From: Podochytrium sp. JEL0797
Taxonomy: Eukaryota; Chytridiomycota; Chytridiomycetes; Chytridiales; Chytriomycetaceae
Reading direction: 5' to 3'
Length of the DNA stretch: 10,189 bases
Assembly: GCA_027596195.1 (NCBI GenBank)
Contig: JADGJG010000985.1
Coordinates: 1 to 10,189 of the forward strand
Part shown: in pieces, positions 1 through 7,423 of the stretch
How positions within the stretch are numbered: position 1 is the first letter of the stretch
Layout: every line of letters starts with the position of its first letter
Translations under genes and position numbers: made by a program
The notes under the pieces: generated by a model
Database searches by the model: none
Told to the model about the DNA's origin: nothing
Seen by the model: the letters and a program-made list of their open reading frames with translations, nothing else

Positions 1-440
1 CCGACATTGGTCGATATCCTCGCGTAGCTGGGGCGGACTCGTGCCAGGAGAGGAATGGCTGGTCATGCGCCAAAGGCTGAGGAATGTATCCACTCAGAGG
101 ATAGTATTGCTGCTGATGGCCTTCGAAATTGGAATACGGATGTTGCTGCAAGTTTGGTGGCGGTTGAACTTGCTGTGGTCCACTTTTGTTGATTGGTCAT
201 CGGGTCCATTGGGGGCCGTTGGGAGTAGTGATTCCAGTTAGGATTCATTGGAGGTGGATAGGAGTGATGAGGCGGGTAGTGGTATGGGTGTTGCTGGTGT
301 TGGGTGTACACTGCCGGGGGAGGAAATGAGAACGGCGGATGTTCCTCCTCAGCAGCTCCTGTGATGGGAGGACGCTGTGGGTCTTGTGGACGTGCTGATC
401 CAGGATATGATTGCTGACGATGCTGACGATGCTGACTCAT
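1..440 (-). CDS. Q/P/H/Y-rich protein of unknown function, 5' part only, one frame break
   Basis: The frame starts at an ATG at 440 (an in-frame stop lies upstream at about 503) and runs off the left edge, so the C-terminus is missing. The protein is dominated by Gln, Pro, His and Tyr, as in disordered activation segments of fungal transcription factors; no folded domain is visible in the part present. One frame is good down to about 188, then runs into a stop at about 63. Dropping one A from the A4 run (plus-strand T4 at 184-187) moves into a frame of the same Q/P/Y-rich character, with FEGHQQQYYPLSGYIPQP, open to position 1. The break is therefore a one-base homopolymer insertion: either an assembly error or a real mutation. 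Function unknown. AP-1/CRE-like sites lie 60-150 bases upstream. Confidence 0.5.
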
Positions 441-503
441 GTGCTGGGAGGTCAAGCCGGAGGTTGCAAGAAAAGGACTTTTAGATTTCTCTTTCCGAAC
501 TCA

Positions 504-511
504 TTACGTCA
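504..511. promoter_or_regulatory. CRE/Yap-like site TTACGTCA
   Basis: TTACGTCA is the binding sequence type of CREB/ATF and related fungal bZIP dimers. It lies 64-71 bases upstream of the ATG of the Q-rich gene at 440, in an AT-rich stretch. The role is inferred from the match and position only; an 8-mer can occur by chance. Confidence 0.35.
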
Positions 512-579
512 CAAAGGAATTAATTAATATATTTCATTTCCCAATGACTACATTGCTTAATTACATACCTTTTCCTCAA

Positions 580-587
580 TTACGTAA
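580..587. promoter_or_regulatory. Palindromic Yap/Pap1-like site TTACGTAA
   Basis: TTACGTAA is a full palindrome and one of the preferred targets of fungal Yap1/Pap1 factors. It lies about 140 bases upstream of the ATG at 440 and 69 bases from TTACGTCA. The rest of 441-733 is AT-rich spacer with no gene visible: it is the 3' flank of the E locus and the promoter region of the Q-rich gene. Confidence 0.4.
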
Positions 588-733
588 AGGATTGGCACCA
601 GGATTGTTCATTCCTTGACTTATCCCCTTTTGTCCCTTCCCCTCTCCTTCACATTATATCTTTTTTTGTGAGGGAAAACAAGCCGTGGAATGACCCCTCA
701 GCTTAAGTTCGTTTTCGCGAAATAACTAGCGTT

Positions 734-1438
734 TCACACGCTCAACACCAGCACCATACTCGACAGAATTCTGTGGATGCTGAACCTGGGAGGGGTTGGT
801 GGAAGGTGGAGGGGGGTTGGAGAGGAGGGAGACTGCTTGTGAAGGGGAAGGAATGCGGGTTGGTAGTGGTGTGAAGAGATGTGGAGGTTGTGGAGAGTGG
901 TGAAAGCTGGTACTCGTTGGAGAGTAGAGATGGGAGTGGGCACATTGTTCTGTTGGGGGATGAGTAAGTCTGGGTTGGGCCGAAATGGGAGTTCAAGAAC
1001 GGCGTGGAGAAGGAAGTGGGTGGTAACCGTGTTGGGTGGTAACCCTGTGTAGATTGGTGGAAAGGAGGAGAAGCCCAGTGGGTAGAATCGATGGGCAGTC
1101 GCATTCAAAGAAGGGAAATTGGTCGAATGCGTTGGAAATGCAGAAGCCGCCGCCGCGCTTGCACACAGTCCCATGAGCTCCTCCACCCTCCTTTCGAGAA
1201 ACTGCAACCGATCCCGCTGCCTGCTTTGTAATTGGCCTGGTTGGCTCTGTTTTTGGCACGTTGAATTGCCGTATGTCGTAACGGTCGAGTCGGTTGTGCT
1301 CGGCTCAGGAGTTTCGGGGGACGCCTCACCTACTGGCCTCGTATCGGAGAATCAGTCCATGTATGTGATTTCCAGAAGCGTACCACTTGCGACTGGTGGC
1401 TTCTTTTTTTCCGGGGGTTCAGCAAATCTCGGCGCCAT
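734..1438 (-). pseudogene. bZIP-derived gene E, basic region out of frame with the zipper
   Basis: An ATG at 1438 opens a frame beginning MAPRFAEPPEKKK. A stop at about 1352 is removed if 1330-1383 is a 54-nt intron (GTACGC...TAG); the spliced frame is then open to the stop at 734, giving 216 residues. That frame carries RQRDRLQFLERRVEELMGLC, close to the zipper start of gene D (RQRDRLQQLAVRVEELTQLC). The matching basic region, AKNRANQANYK, lies directly upstream but in another frame, one base short of joining. Either a one-base deletion near 1219 broke the gene, or two opposite shifts recoded its DNA-binding segment. The second bZIP found in D is not seen here. The rest is Pro/Ser/His-rich. 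Intron and start are inferred from the sequence; pseudogene, sequencing error, or a zipper-only protein are all possible. Confidence 0.5.
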
Positions 1439-1471
1439 GGAACGGCAAGGGTTCACTAAAATTTCCTCAAA

Positions 1472-1485
1472 TGACTAACACGTCA
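1472..1485. promoter_or_regulatory. Paired AP-1/CRE-like sites upstream of gene E
   Basis: TGACTAA (1472-1478) fits the Yap response element T(T/G)ACTAA, and ACGTCA (1480-1485, read as TGACGT on the other strand) is a CRE half-site one base away. Both lie 34-48 bases upstream of the ATG at 1438. The function is inferred from sequence match only. Confidence 0.4.
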
Positions 1486-1509
1486 TCATAATCAAAAAGA
1501 ATAAGATTG

Positions 1510-1517
1510 TTTATAAA
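1510..1517 (-). promoter_or_regulatory. TATA-like element of gene E
   Basis: TTTATAAA lies about 72 bases upstream of the ATG at 1438, behind the AP-1/CRE-like pair. The region is AT-rich, so the match is weak evidence on its own. The interval 1439-1561 contains no gene. Confidence 0.25.
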
Positions 1518-1561
1518 AAAAGGATTGAATTTTTTTGAGTTATAATCAAAATCCGCGTTTG

Positions 1562-2551
1562 TCAAGGCTCTTCAATGCCATCAAATCCCTCCATACCCTC
1601 TCCCCACCTCCTCTCCTTAAACCCACCCAATCCACCACCTTCCTCCCCCAAATTCTCTTCACTCCCCACCACACCCTCATACGCGCGCGTCAACTCCTCC
1701 ACGCGTCGTTCCAACTCTGCAATCCGTTGTTTCTTGTTCTCTCGCGACTTGCGTTGTGCCAGTTTATTCGAGATTTTGCGACGCGCTGATGCGGGGATGA
1801 TGGGGGCATCGCTGTTGGTGAGGGGTGTAGCGGAGGGGGGTGTTGGGGAGATGGATGTGGTGGTGGGTGTGGTCTGTGGACGCGGGTTTGGTGGCGGTGG
1901 CGCAAGGGTTTGGATTCGAGGGAGGAAAGGAGCGGGCGGAGGAGCGAAAGGGGGGAAGAACACTTGAGGGGTGGGAGGTGGAAGAATGTGTGACGATGAA
2001 AAGGAGTAAGGTTGGTGATACGGATCCGTGTACAATGGGTATGAGGAATTGCGGGATGAACCGTGGTGGTTCAAGTGCTCTGTCGAATAGGACGTGGATG
2101 AGGACGGCGTGGAGAACGAGCGGTACGGGACTGGTGGGTATGGCAGGGGATTCGAATACGCATCACGGGGAAGGGGGGGTTGTCTGAAATCCGCGGAGGA
2201 AGGTAACTGAGTGTGGTAGTAAGACGAGAAGCCTTGTGAACTCGGTGCTGGCCCCGTGGAATATGCAAATGACGCGTGTTGATGAATGGAGAGCGGAATC
2301 GGAACTTCGGGATCTCGGGCTTGTGCGCTACCTTCGGATGCGGTCGTAGATATGTTGACAACAGGTGAGTGAATCACAGCCTTCACGCTTTCACACAGCT
2401 GCGTGAGTTCCTCAACACGCACTGCAAGCTGCTGAAGCCGGTCGCGCTGCCTCTGCTGGAATTTGCGCTGGGCGACCCGGTTCTTGGCTTTGTGGCTTTC
2501 AGCGTCGTCGGGGGGTGGCGGTGGAGGGGACTTGGTGGGTAATCCGTCCAT
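1562..2551 (-). CDS. Protein D with two bZIP motifs (Yap/AP-1-like)
   Basis: A single uninterrupted frame of 329 residues from the ATG at 2551; an in-frame TTG at 2650 would add 33 residues, but the ATG is preferred. The first bZIP is at about residues 20-60: Asn24 in KNRVAQRKFQQRQRDR, then a short zipper L-x6-L-x6-V ended by Pro. The core NxxAQxxF is of Yap/AP-1 type. Residues 60-250 are Ser/Pro/Tyr/His-rich and probably disordered. A second bZIP follows near the C-terminus: Asn262 in SNKLAQRKSRENKKQR, then LERRVEELTRAYEGV with heptad Leu/Val and an acidic, Gly-rich tail. Two complete motifs in one bZIP chain are unusual; the protein could dimerise within itself or touch two half-sites. Nuclear DNA binding is inferred from family knowledge. 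Neighbour E resembles the first motif. Confidence 0.8.
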   Translation of the reverse strand: MDGLPTKSPPPPPPDDAESHKAKNRVAQRKFQQRQRDRLQQLAVRVEELTQLCESVKAVIHSPVVNISTTASEGSAQARDPEVPIPLSIHQHASFAYSTGPAPSSQGFSSYYHTQLPSSADFRQPPLPRDAYSNPLPYPPVPYRSFSTPSSSTSYSTEHLNHHGSSRNSSYPLYTDPYHQPYSFSSSHILPPPTPQVFFPPFAPPPAPFLPRIQTLAPPPPNPRPQTTPTTTSISPTPPSATPLTNSDAPIIPASARRKISNKLAQRKSRENKKQRIAELERRVEELTRAYEGVVGSEENLGEEGGGLGGFKERRWGEGMEGFDGIEEP

Positions 2552-2983
2552 CTCGATTACAGGGTGCTCAAATTGGGGGGACTGGGAGGTAAGGCAATTG
2601 GGGGTGCTTGTCGATTTTTCCAAGGTATTTCTCCTGAGGGGATCTCCCAATTGAATTTTTCCAACCTTGTGCCACTTGACAGGAGGAGAGAGGGAGAATG
2701 TGGAGATGGTGTGATACCCCCCTGCTTGGGTGATCCGCGATCTTCAGCGATATTGTTTCTCTTTTTTCGGTCTCCGACTTTAAAGAAAGGAGTGTGGGGA
2801 GGGAGGGAAAGAAGAAGGTTTAATTGCAAGGCAGATTTGAACAAAGGAAAACAAAGAATCACTCGTGTGTCGCGTGTAATGTGTATAGTTATGAACTTGT
2901 GTGAAATGAAAAAAGAAATTCGAAATAGATGTTAGATATATCGCTCCACCAGGACGGACCATGAGATGAGAAATTCGATTTAT
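2552..2983. other. Non-coding interval between gene D and MYND pseudogene 1
   Basis: This is the 5' flank of gene D and the 3' flank of the decayed MYND gene. Open frames on both strands here are short, low in complexity and show no domain. There is a purine-rich stretch at about 2785-2820. No RNA gene or clear promoter motif was recognised. Confidence 0.5.
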
Positions 2984-4110
2984 TCATGCCTTTCCAGCAG
3001 CCATCCTTGCTTTGGCATAATCACTCGCGATTGTCTCCCAATTCCAACTCTCCTCCTTCAACATGAAACGCGTGACATTGGCTCCTTTCACCACAACAGC
3101 TCCTTGTCCTCCACCACCCAAAGGAGAAATAATCCACTTGGCAACTTCAGCACCCGTAGCCGGAGCAGGGAGTCCTTGAACCTCATAAACGTTCCCATTC
3201 ATCTCGGCGTACTTGGGGTTAGCGAGGTCGTGAACGCGCACCAGATCGTATTGGATGTGATCATCCGGGGCACGGCCGACGAGCTTGTGACCCCGTTTTC
3301 AAGCAGCGCGTTGGCACTCTGGTGAGCACTATTACTGCGCGAGACACTGCTTACACTTCTCGAGTCTCACTTCCTCCTTGGTTACTGTGTTCACACCCAT
3401 GACACTCCTGTCCACGTATATGAACCATCATTTTCTGAAAGATGTCCAACTCGGCTGTTTGTCGCTCGGGTAGAAAACAGCGGCTCATCGCGAACAACAT
3501 TGTCACTGATTGGCTCGAGCGGAACTGAGCCAAGAGCCTGGACTTTTCCTCCTCCGAGAAATAAATTGCGAGCCCCAAGAGTTGCCGGTTAAGTTTTGCC
3601 GCAACCCGCGGAGAATCGGCACGCAACAGATATTCCTCCACGGTAGCAAACTCGAGCTTGTTGTTGACAATGATTGTCTCCTCGAGCTCTTTCGGAGTCA
3701 ATGAGTCGCAGAGCAAAATGGCCTTGCGGAACTGGGCTGTTGCGGCTTTATGGTTAGTCACACGGTTGAAGAGTTCACCGCGAAGCGACGATGCCAGTGC
3801 ACGATGAAGCGTGGGAGCGTTCGGATTGGTCGGCACAGATTTGAAGAAGAGTTGGTCGTCTTGCGTTTCGCAGCAGTGCATTGTCATCGTGAGACAGTGC
3901 CAAATGGCTGGGCTCGACGGATGGTCATCGTTCACGGTTCAGTTTGCTACACGCCTGCTTCAAGGCCTCGACACCCTCGCGTTTTTTGCCTTCCTCAAGT
4001 AGTGCCACGCCGAGGACGTATTGCACATAACCAGTCAGAATCATGACAGAGACGTATTCTTTTTTTTGAATCGTTTGACAGGTCGTCCACTTCCAAAAAA
4101 CCCTCTGAAA
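2984..4110 (-). pseudogene. MYND zinc-finger gene, decayed (copy 1)
   Basis: The reading begins near 4110 with a helical, TPR-like N-terminal half (YVQYVLGVALLEEGKK, then KAATAQFRKAILLCDS), continues to IRGQECHGCE, the first Cys pair of a MYND finger, and after a frame change to EKCKQCLAQ**CSPECQRAA*KRGHKL. A tail with NPKYAEMNGNVYEV ends at a stop at 2984. MYND fingers bind two zinc ions and mediate protein contacts. The gene is broken at the T8 run 4060-4067 (one base too many), at about 3930 (one base), at about 3376-3395, by adjacent TAA and TAG at 3334-3329 where Tyr-Tyr is expected, and by TGA at 3301-3299 where Trp is expected. The last expected Cys is Gly. The start is not resolved: more frame changes may lie in the T10/A10 run near 4108-4117. 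The C-terminal 85-residue frame is still open. Confidence 0.8.
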
Positions 4111-4279
4111 AAAAAAACCGCCGACTCTCGCAGCCCTTCCGCAATTGCCCGCTCGTCACAAATTGACTACTTCTTTTTATTCAATCACAATGCCCCTCCG
4201 ACTGACACGCCCCCAACACCCTCCCCACGGCATCCCTATCCTCTATTTTTTTTATTTTCAACACGTGTTCCCTCTCCCC
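4111..4279. other. Spacer between MYND copy 1 and bZIP gene C
   Basis: Pyrimidine-rich on the plus strand, with a T-rich run near 4245-4257. It may include the lost 5' end of the MYND gene and the 3' end of the gene C transcript. No intact gene is visible. Confidence 0.4.
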
Positions 4280-5369
4280 TTATCCCACACCCTCACTGCC
4301 GGGCACCATTCCCAACATGGAACACGTTGCATATGCGCCACAGAGTTCATCGACGGCTTGGCTCGTGTGGAGAGAAGGGATGGATTTGAGGAGCGTGTGG
4401 GTCGCGCAGATGCGGGTTCGTGCGGATTCGGGGATCGGGAGGTGAATGGCGAGTGGGAATCGCTGTGGCGTGGTGGTGGTGGGTTGTGAGAGGAGGAAGT
4501 CGAGGTCGAGGTCGGTTGTGGTGGTGGGGTTGAGGAAATCAAAGAGATCCGTGTCGTTGGTGTTTACATCGTCGCGGTAGGTTGTGAAATCGAGAAAGGC
4601 GGAGAAATCATCGGGTTGAAGTGGTTCCGGTTTTGAGGGGTGTTTCGAATTGACGGGGTTCAGCAGTGGATGTTGCTGCGATGTGACCCCCTTTTCGACT
4701 TGGACAGCATCCGCAGAAGTGGGCAACAGAAGCGCCGTGAATGGATCGGATTCGATTGCAGGTGGTGGTGATGAATCGGAGGCGGAAGAATAGCGCGGCG
4801 GGGATGGGGTTGTGGAGTTGAGACGTAGCGCTGATGCAGCGGGATTTGCAGAAGTAAATATAGAATCCGGGAATGGAGTTAACAGTTGCGAATAGAGCGA
4901 CAGATCAGGTGCAAACGAGACGGGCGGAACCGTCTCAGAAGCAAATGGAACCGACGATGCCGGCACTTGTTTCATAACCGTAAAAGCAAACGATTTGAGG
5001 GCCTGGTTCTCGGATTCGAGGGCGGCAATGCGGGCGAGGAGGGTTGGATCGGAAGAAGGAATCGAAGGTGCGGGTTCGTGGTTGGCGAGTTGTTGGCGCA
5101 GCGAATGGACTTCGTCTTGGAGGGTTTTGAGTTCGTTTGCTTTGCGTTCTCTTTGGCGGAGGAGTCATTAGGGAAGGTTGGAGGATGAGGATGGGGAAGT
5201 GTCACCTGAAGGCACGCTGGTTTGCGCGCTGGCGGGCCACCTGGTAGGAAGCAGGGGCCTCTGTCTCTGGGAGTGATTTGCGGCCGGGCTTAGAGCGGCC
5301 AGGACCAGAGAGGGGGTCGAGGTCAGGCGGGGTGTCGAGGGGTCGCTTGGTGATGGTCGAAGGAAGCAT
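4280..5369 (-). CDS. Yap/Pap1-like bZIP factor C, two exons
   Basis: Exon 1 is 5369-5206 and exon 2 is 5150-4280, joined across a 55-nt intron (GTGACA...AAAG, branch-like CCTAATGAC); 344 residues. A KPGRK motif precedes the basic region QRANQRAFRERK, the FRERK core being of fungal Yap type; Gln47 stands where Asn is nearly invariant. A zipper follows (ELKTLQDEVHSLRQQL), then a second coiled segment (ARIAALESENQALKS). The middle is Ser/Pro/Thr-rich, with DFTTYRD at residues 242-248. The C-terminus has LLKSIPSL then DELCGAYATCS; the only three cysteines of the protein are there (303, 325, 331), resembling the Yap1/Pap1 C-terminal cysteine domain but with fewer Cys than gene B. Likely a nuclear regulator, perhaps redox-responsive (inference). 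An 18-bp palindrome lies 17 bases upstream of the ATG. Confidence 0.85.
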
Positions 5370-5385
5370 TTTTTTGTACAAATCA

Positions 5386-5403
5386 AAAACGCCCGGGCGT
5401 TTT
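5386..5403. promoter_or_regulatory. 18-bp perfect palindrome upstream of gene C
   Basis: AAAACGCCCGGGCGTTTT is perfectly self-complementary (9+9, no loop). It ends 17 bases upstream of the ATG at 5369, and the GC core is flanked by A/T tracts. It could be a site for a dimeric regulator or a hairpin in the leader. It does not match the Yap or CRE consensus. Confidence 0.45.
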
Positions 5404-5437
5404 ATGTAAACATTCGATCAAAAATAGAAGGCATGCC

Positions 5438-5600
5438 TACGGTTGATCAGAAGCGCAAAGGGGTGTACTTTCGAAAAAGTTCGATTCATCCGAAAAAATT
5501 GTTGAGGTCGAAACAAAACAATGTCGCAGTCACCAAAACGCAGAGTTGCTTTCAAAAAAAAGCAGAGTTGCAGTCAAAAAAGAACAAATTCGCATTCAAA
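5438..5600 (+). repeat. Inverted repeat, left arm
   Basis: Positions 5438-5485 are identical over 48 bases to the reverse complement of 6869-6916. Beyond that the arms stay alignable with small indels to about 5600 (matching 6765), sharing blocks such as CAGTCACCAAAACGCAGAG and CAGTCAAAAAAGAACAAATT. The arm also holds degenerate internal units of the form GAGTTGCAGTCAAAAAA. A Lys-rich 78-residue frame (5433-5669, ATG start) is open through this arm but not through the right arm, so coding is doubtful. Confidence 0.8.
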
Positions 5601-5753
5601 AAGCAATCAAAGTTTGGATCAAAGAAAAAACATTACGAGTTGAGCATCCAACTCGACGCAAATCGTTGAAATTCACTCGACACGTTTGACGCATATGGTG
5701 TAGAAGAGGAGTTGTGGAGCAGTTATTCATCATTTACTTGGTTGAGACGTCCT

Positions 5754-6523
5754 TTATTCATTTCTCAACAACAAAGCAATCTCATCCTCCAGTTCTCCGT
5801 CCAAACACAAGTAAAAAAAACAACCGTCCATGTTCTCCTTCGTCCGCTCAGCAAAACCGCCACCCACTGCACTTGCTACAAGAAGGTGTTCAAAAGCCGA
5901 GAGGTTGAAGAGATCGTCGAAATCCTCGTGCCCAAAGTTGTGCTCCAGTGCATCGGAAAAATCGACGGGGAGAGGTTGGCCAAGGTTGTCAAAACCAAAG
6001 AACCCGGGATTGGCGAATATGAAATTGGGGGTTCCAGCAGGACAGCTTGAGTGCTTGTTTTTTCTGGTCACATTTTAGAATCAAGACCACAAACCAGGGA
6101 AACCCTCATACCTCATTGTATGCGCATTCCATTGATCAAATATGGTGTCCAGAGTATGTGAAATCAACGCCCTATAGTGGCGAGCAGATTCCTGAACTTC
6201 GTATATGGCCGACAACCTCTTCTGAAGCAGACTAGCTCTTTCCTCATTACTGTTTTGTCGCGCTCCTCCTTAACTCTGGCAAACTGTTGCGCAAATTTTT
6301 GCCGTTCATGCGTTTGCTGGAGCTCAATAAAAGGCTCTTGCTCCCGCTCAGATTGTGAAGACTGCATTGAGCCGCCACCTCCACCTCCAAGACGGATTGC
6401 TTGTTTTCTGGCCTCCCTTTCTCGACGTTCATAGTTCTTCGACATTCGCATAACGTGGCATAAGTCGCACGGGCATATATCCCTTGGGGAGCGAGTGACA
6501 GCACAGATGGCTCTTTGACTCAT
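5754..6523 (-). CDS. Coiled-coil protein of unknown function, two exons, one frame break
   Basis: The most likely ATG is at 6523. Exon 1 runs to 6112, a 48-nt intron follows (6111-6064; GTATGA, CTAAA branch-like, CCAG), and exon 2 ends at a stop at 5754; about 240 residues. The N-terminus has closely spaced cysteines (CPCDLCH), a charged YERREREARKQAIR stretch, a Gly run and a long charged helix (HERQKFAQQFARVKEERDK). The frame then breaks at the A4 run (plus-strand T4 6253-6256): one more A continues into NSNEERASLLQKRLSAIYE and on to the splice donor in frame. The C-terminus is acidic and aromatic (EDFDDLFNLSAFEHLL), like an activation or export segment. A PKKKKKP string lies in frame just before the ATG, so an upstream exon is possible. 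The basic stretch resembles a degenerate bZIP, but not enough to call one. The gene sits wholly between the two inverted-repeat arms. Confidence 0.55.
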
Positions 6524-6764
6524 GGGCTTTTTCTTTTTTTTGGGAGTGCGACAAACTGCGACACCTCCCACGGCTTCCGAGTCGTATATAGAAATAAATT
6601 ACCCCCCTTTTCTTTCCACACAGTCTAATAGCAAATAAGAGGAAAGGTTCGGGTCTGAAACGTTTTGAGGGAACTCCCTCCATTGCGTGAGTTGTGTTGC
6701 CTGGCGGCTGCTCTCATGGCCAGGATGCGGCTTCGAGTTCCCAAAAGTGCAGCGCTATCGGTTA
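6524..6764. other. 5' flank of the coiled-coil gene
   Basis: This lies between the ATG at 6523 and the right repeat arm. Short minus-strand frames cross it, including one encoding TPKKKKKP directly upstream of the ATG and in frame with it, but a stop at about 6599 and the lack of an ATG leave no supported extra exon. No RNA gene was recognised. Confidence 0.35.
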
Positions 6765-6916
6765 TTTGAATGTGAATTTGTTCTTTTTTGACTGCAACTT
6801 TACTTTTTTCGAATTCAACTCTGCGTTTTGGTGACTGCAACTCTGTTTTCTTTCGACGTCAACAATTTATCGAACTTTTTCGAAAGTACACCCCTTTGCG
6901 CTTCTGATCAACCGTA
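6765..6916 (-). repeat. Inverted repeat, right arm
   Basis: Reverse-complement partner of 5438-5600. The outer 48 bases (6869-6916) are identical to the left arm; the inner part is diverged by substitutions and small indels. The arm ends three bases before the point where similarity of the plus-strand MYND copy to MYND copy 1 begins (6919), so the end may mark a rearrangement or insertion breakpoint. Confidence 0.8.
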
Positions 6917-6918
6917 CA

Positions 6919-7287
6919 TGTCACTTTTTTTCGCAAGAACGAAGAGAGGCCGAGTTCCCACCCTTACACAAAATGATCCGCCATATTCAGGGTCAGGAGT
7001 GTAATGGGTGTGGTGTTCTCTACTTTAGCTTGAAGGAAGTGAGAGTCAGCAAGTGTGGGGAATGTCTCGCACAGCATTACTGCTCTCGCGAGTGTCAATG
7101 CGCTGCTTGGAAGCAGTGAAACAAGCTCATCTGTCGTCCGCCTGGAAACCTCATCCAATTCGATCTGGTGCACGTTCATGGCCTCAAGAACCCCAAGTAA
7201 GCCAAAAGGAATGGGTGGATCTATGAGGTTCGAGGACGCGCCGTTCTGAACATGGGTTTTACTGAAGGAGCCAAGAAAAAAAAATGA
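6919..7287 (+). pseudogene. MYND zinc-finger gene fragment, decayed (copy 2)
   Basis: Translation from about 6919 aligns with MYND copy 1: QERREAEF, then IQGQECNGCG, SKCGECLAQHYCSRECQCAAW and NKLIC. All Cys pairs of the finger are present, but the expected His near the end is Asn. Frame-internal stops are TGA at 7117-7119, inside the finger, and TAA at 7198-7200, where copy 1 has Tyr (NPKY). Similarity continues to about YEVRG, and the frame ends at TGA 7285-7287. The TPR-like N-terminal half of copy 1 is missing; the copy begins right at the end of the inverted repeat. Orientation is opposite to all neighbours. The long minus-strand frame at 6964-7380 is only its antisense shadow. Confidence 0.8.
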
Positions 7288-7310
7288 AGGAGAAGCGTTG
7301 GAATTGGGAG

Positions 7311-7330
7311 GCGATCTAGAGCGATCTAGA
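7311..7330 (+). repeat. Tandem 10-bp repeat
   Basis: GCGATCTAGA occurs twice in a row, followed by a partial GCGA. It lies just after the end of MYND copy 2 and has no visible function. Confidence 0.7.
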
Positions 7331-7423
7331 GCGACTATGGTAGAATTATTGGGAGTGGTCAGAGCTGAATTCACCAACATAATATAAATTGTCCTTTAAA
7401 CCATTAACTTATCGCGCAAAAAA

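Noticed and set aside
1575..2187. Plus-strand open frames across gene D
   Set aside because: They are shadows of the minus-strand bZIP gene D, low in complexity and without domains.
2564..2935. Plus-strand frame of 123 codons upstream of gene D
   Set aside because: No domain or conserved feature, and it overlaps the 5' part of gene D antisense.
3299..3334. Stop codon reassignment to explain TAA, TAG and TGA in the MYND finger
   Set aside because: The other genes end at ordinary stops of these kinds at expected places, and the same locus has frame shifts, so decay is simpler.
5433..5669. Plus-strand Lys-rich frame of 78 codons starting with ATG
   Set aside because: It lies in the repeat arm; the matching right arm does not keep the frame, and the composition follows the A-rich repeat units.
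6964..7380. Minus-strand open frame of 138 codons
   Set aside because: It is the antisense of MYND copy 2, whose plus-strand translation shows a recognisable finger and alignment to MYND copy 1.
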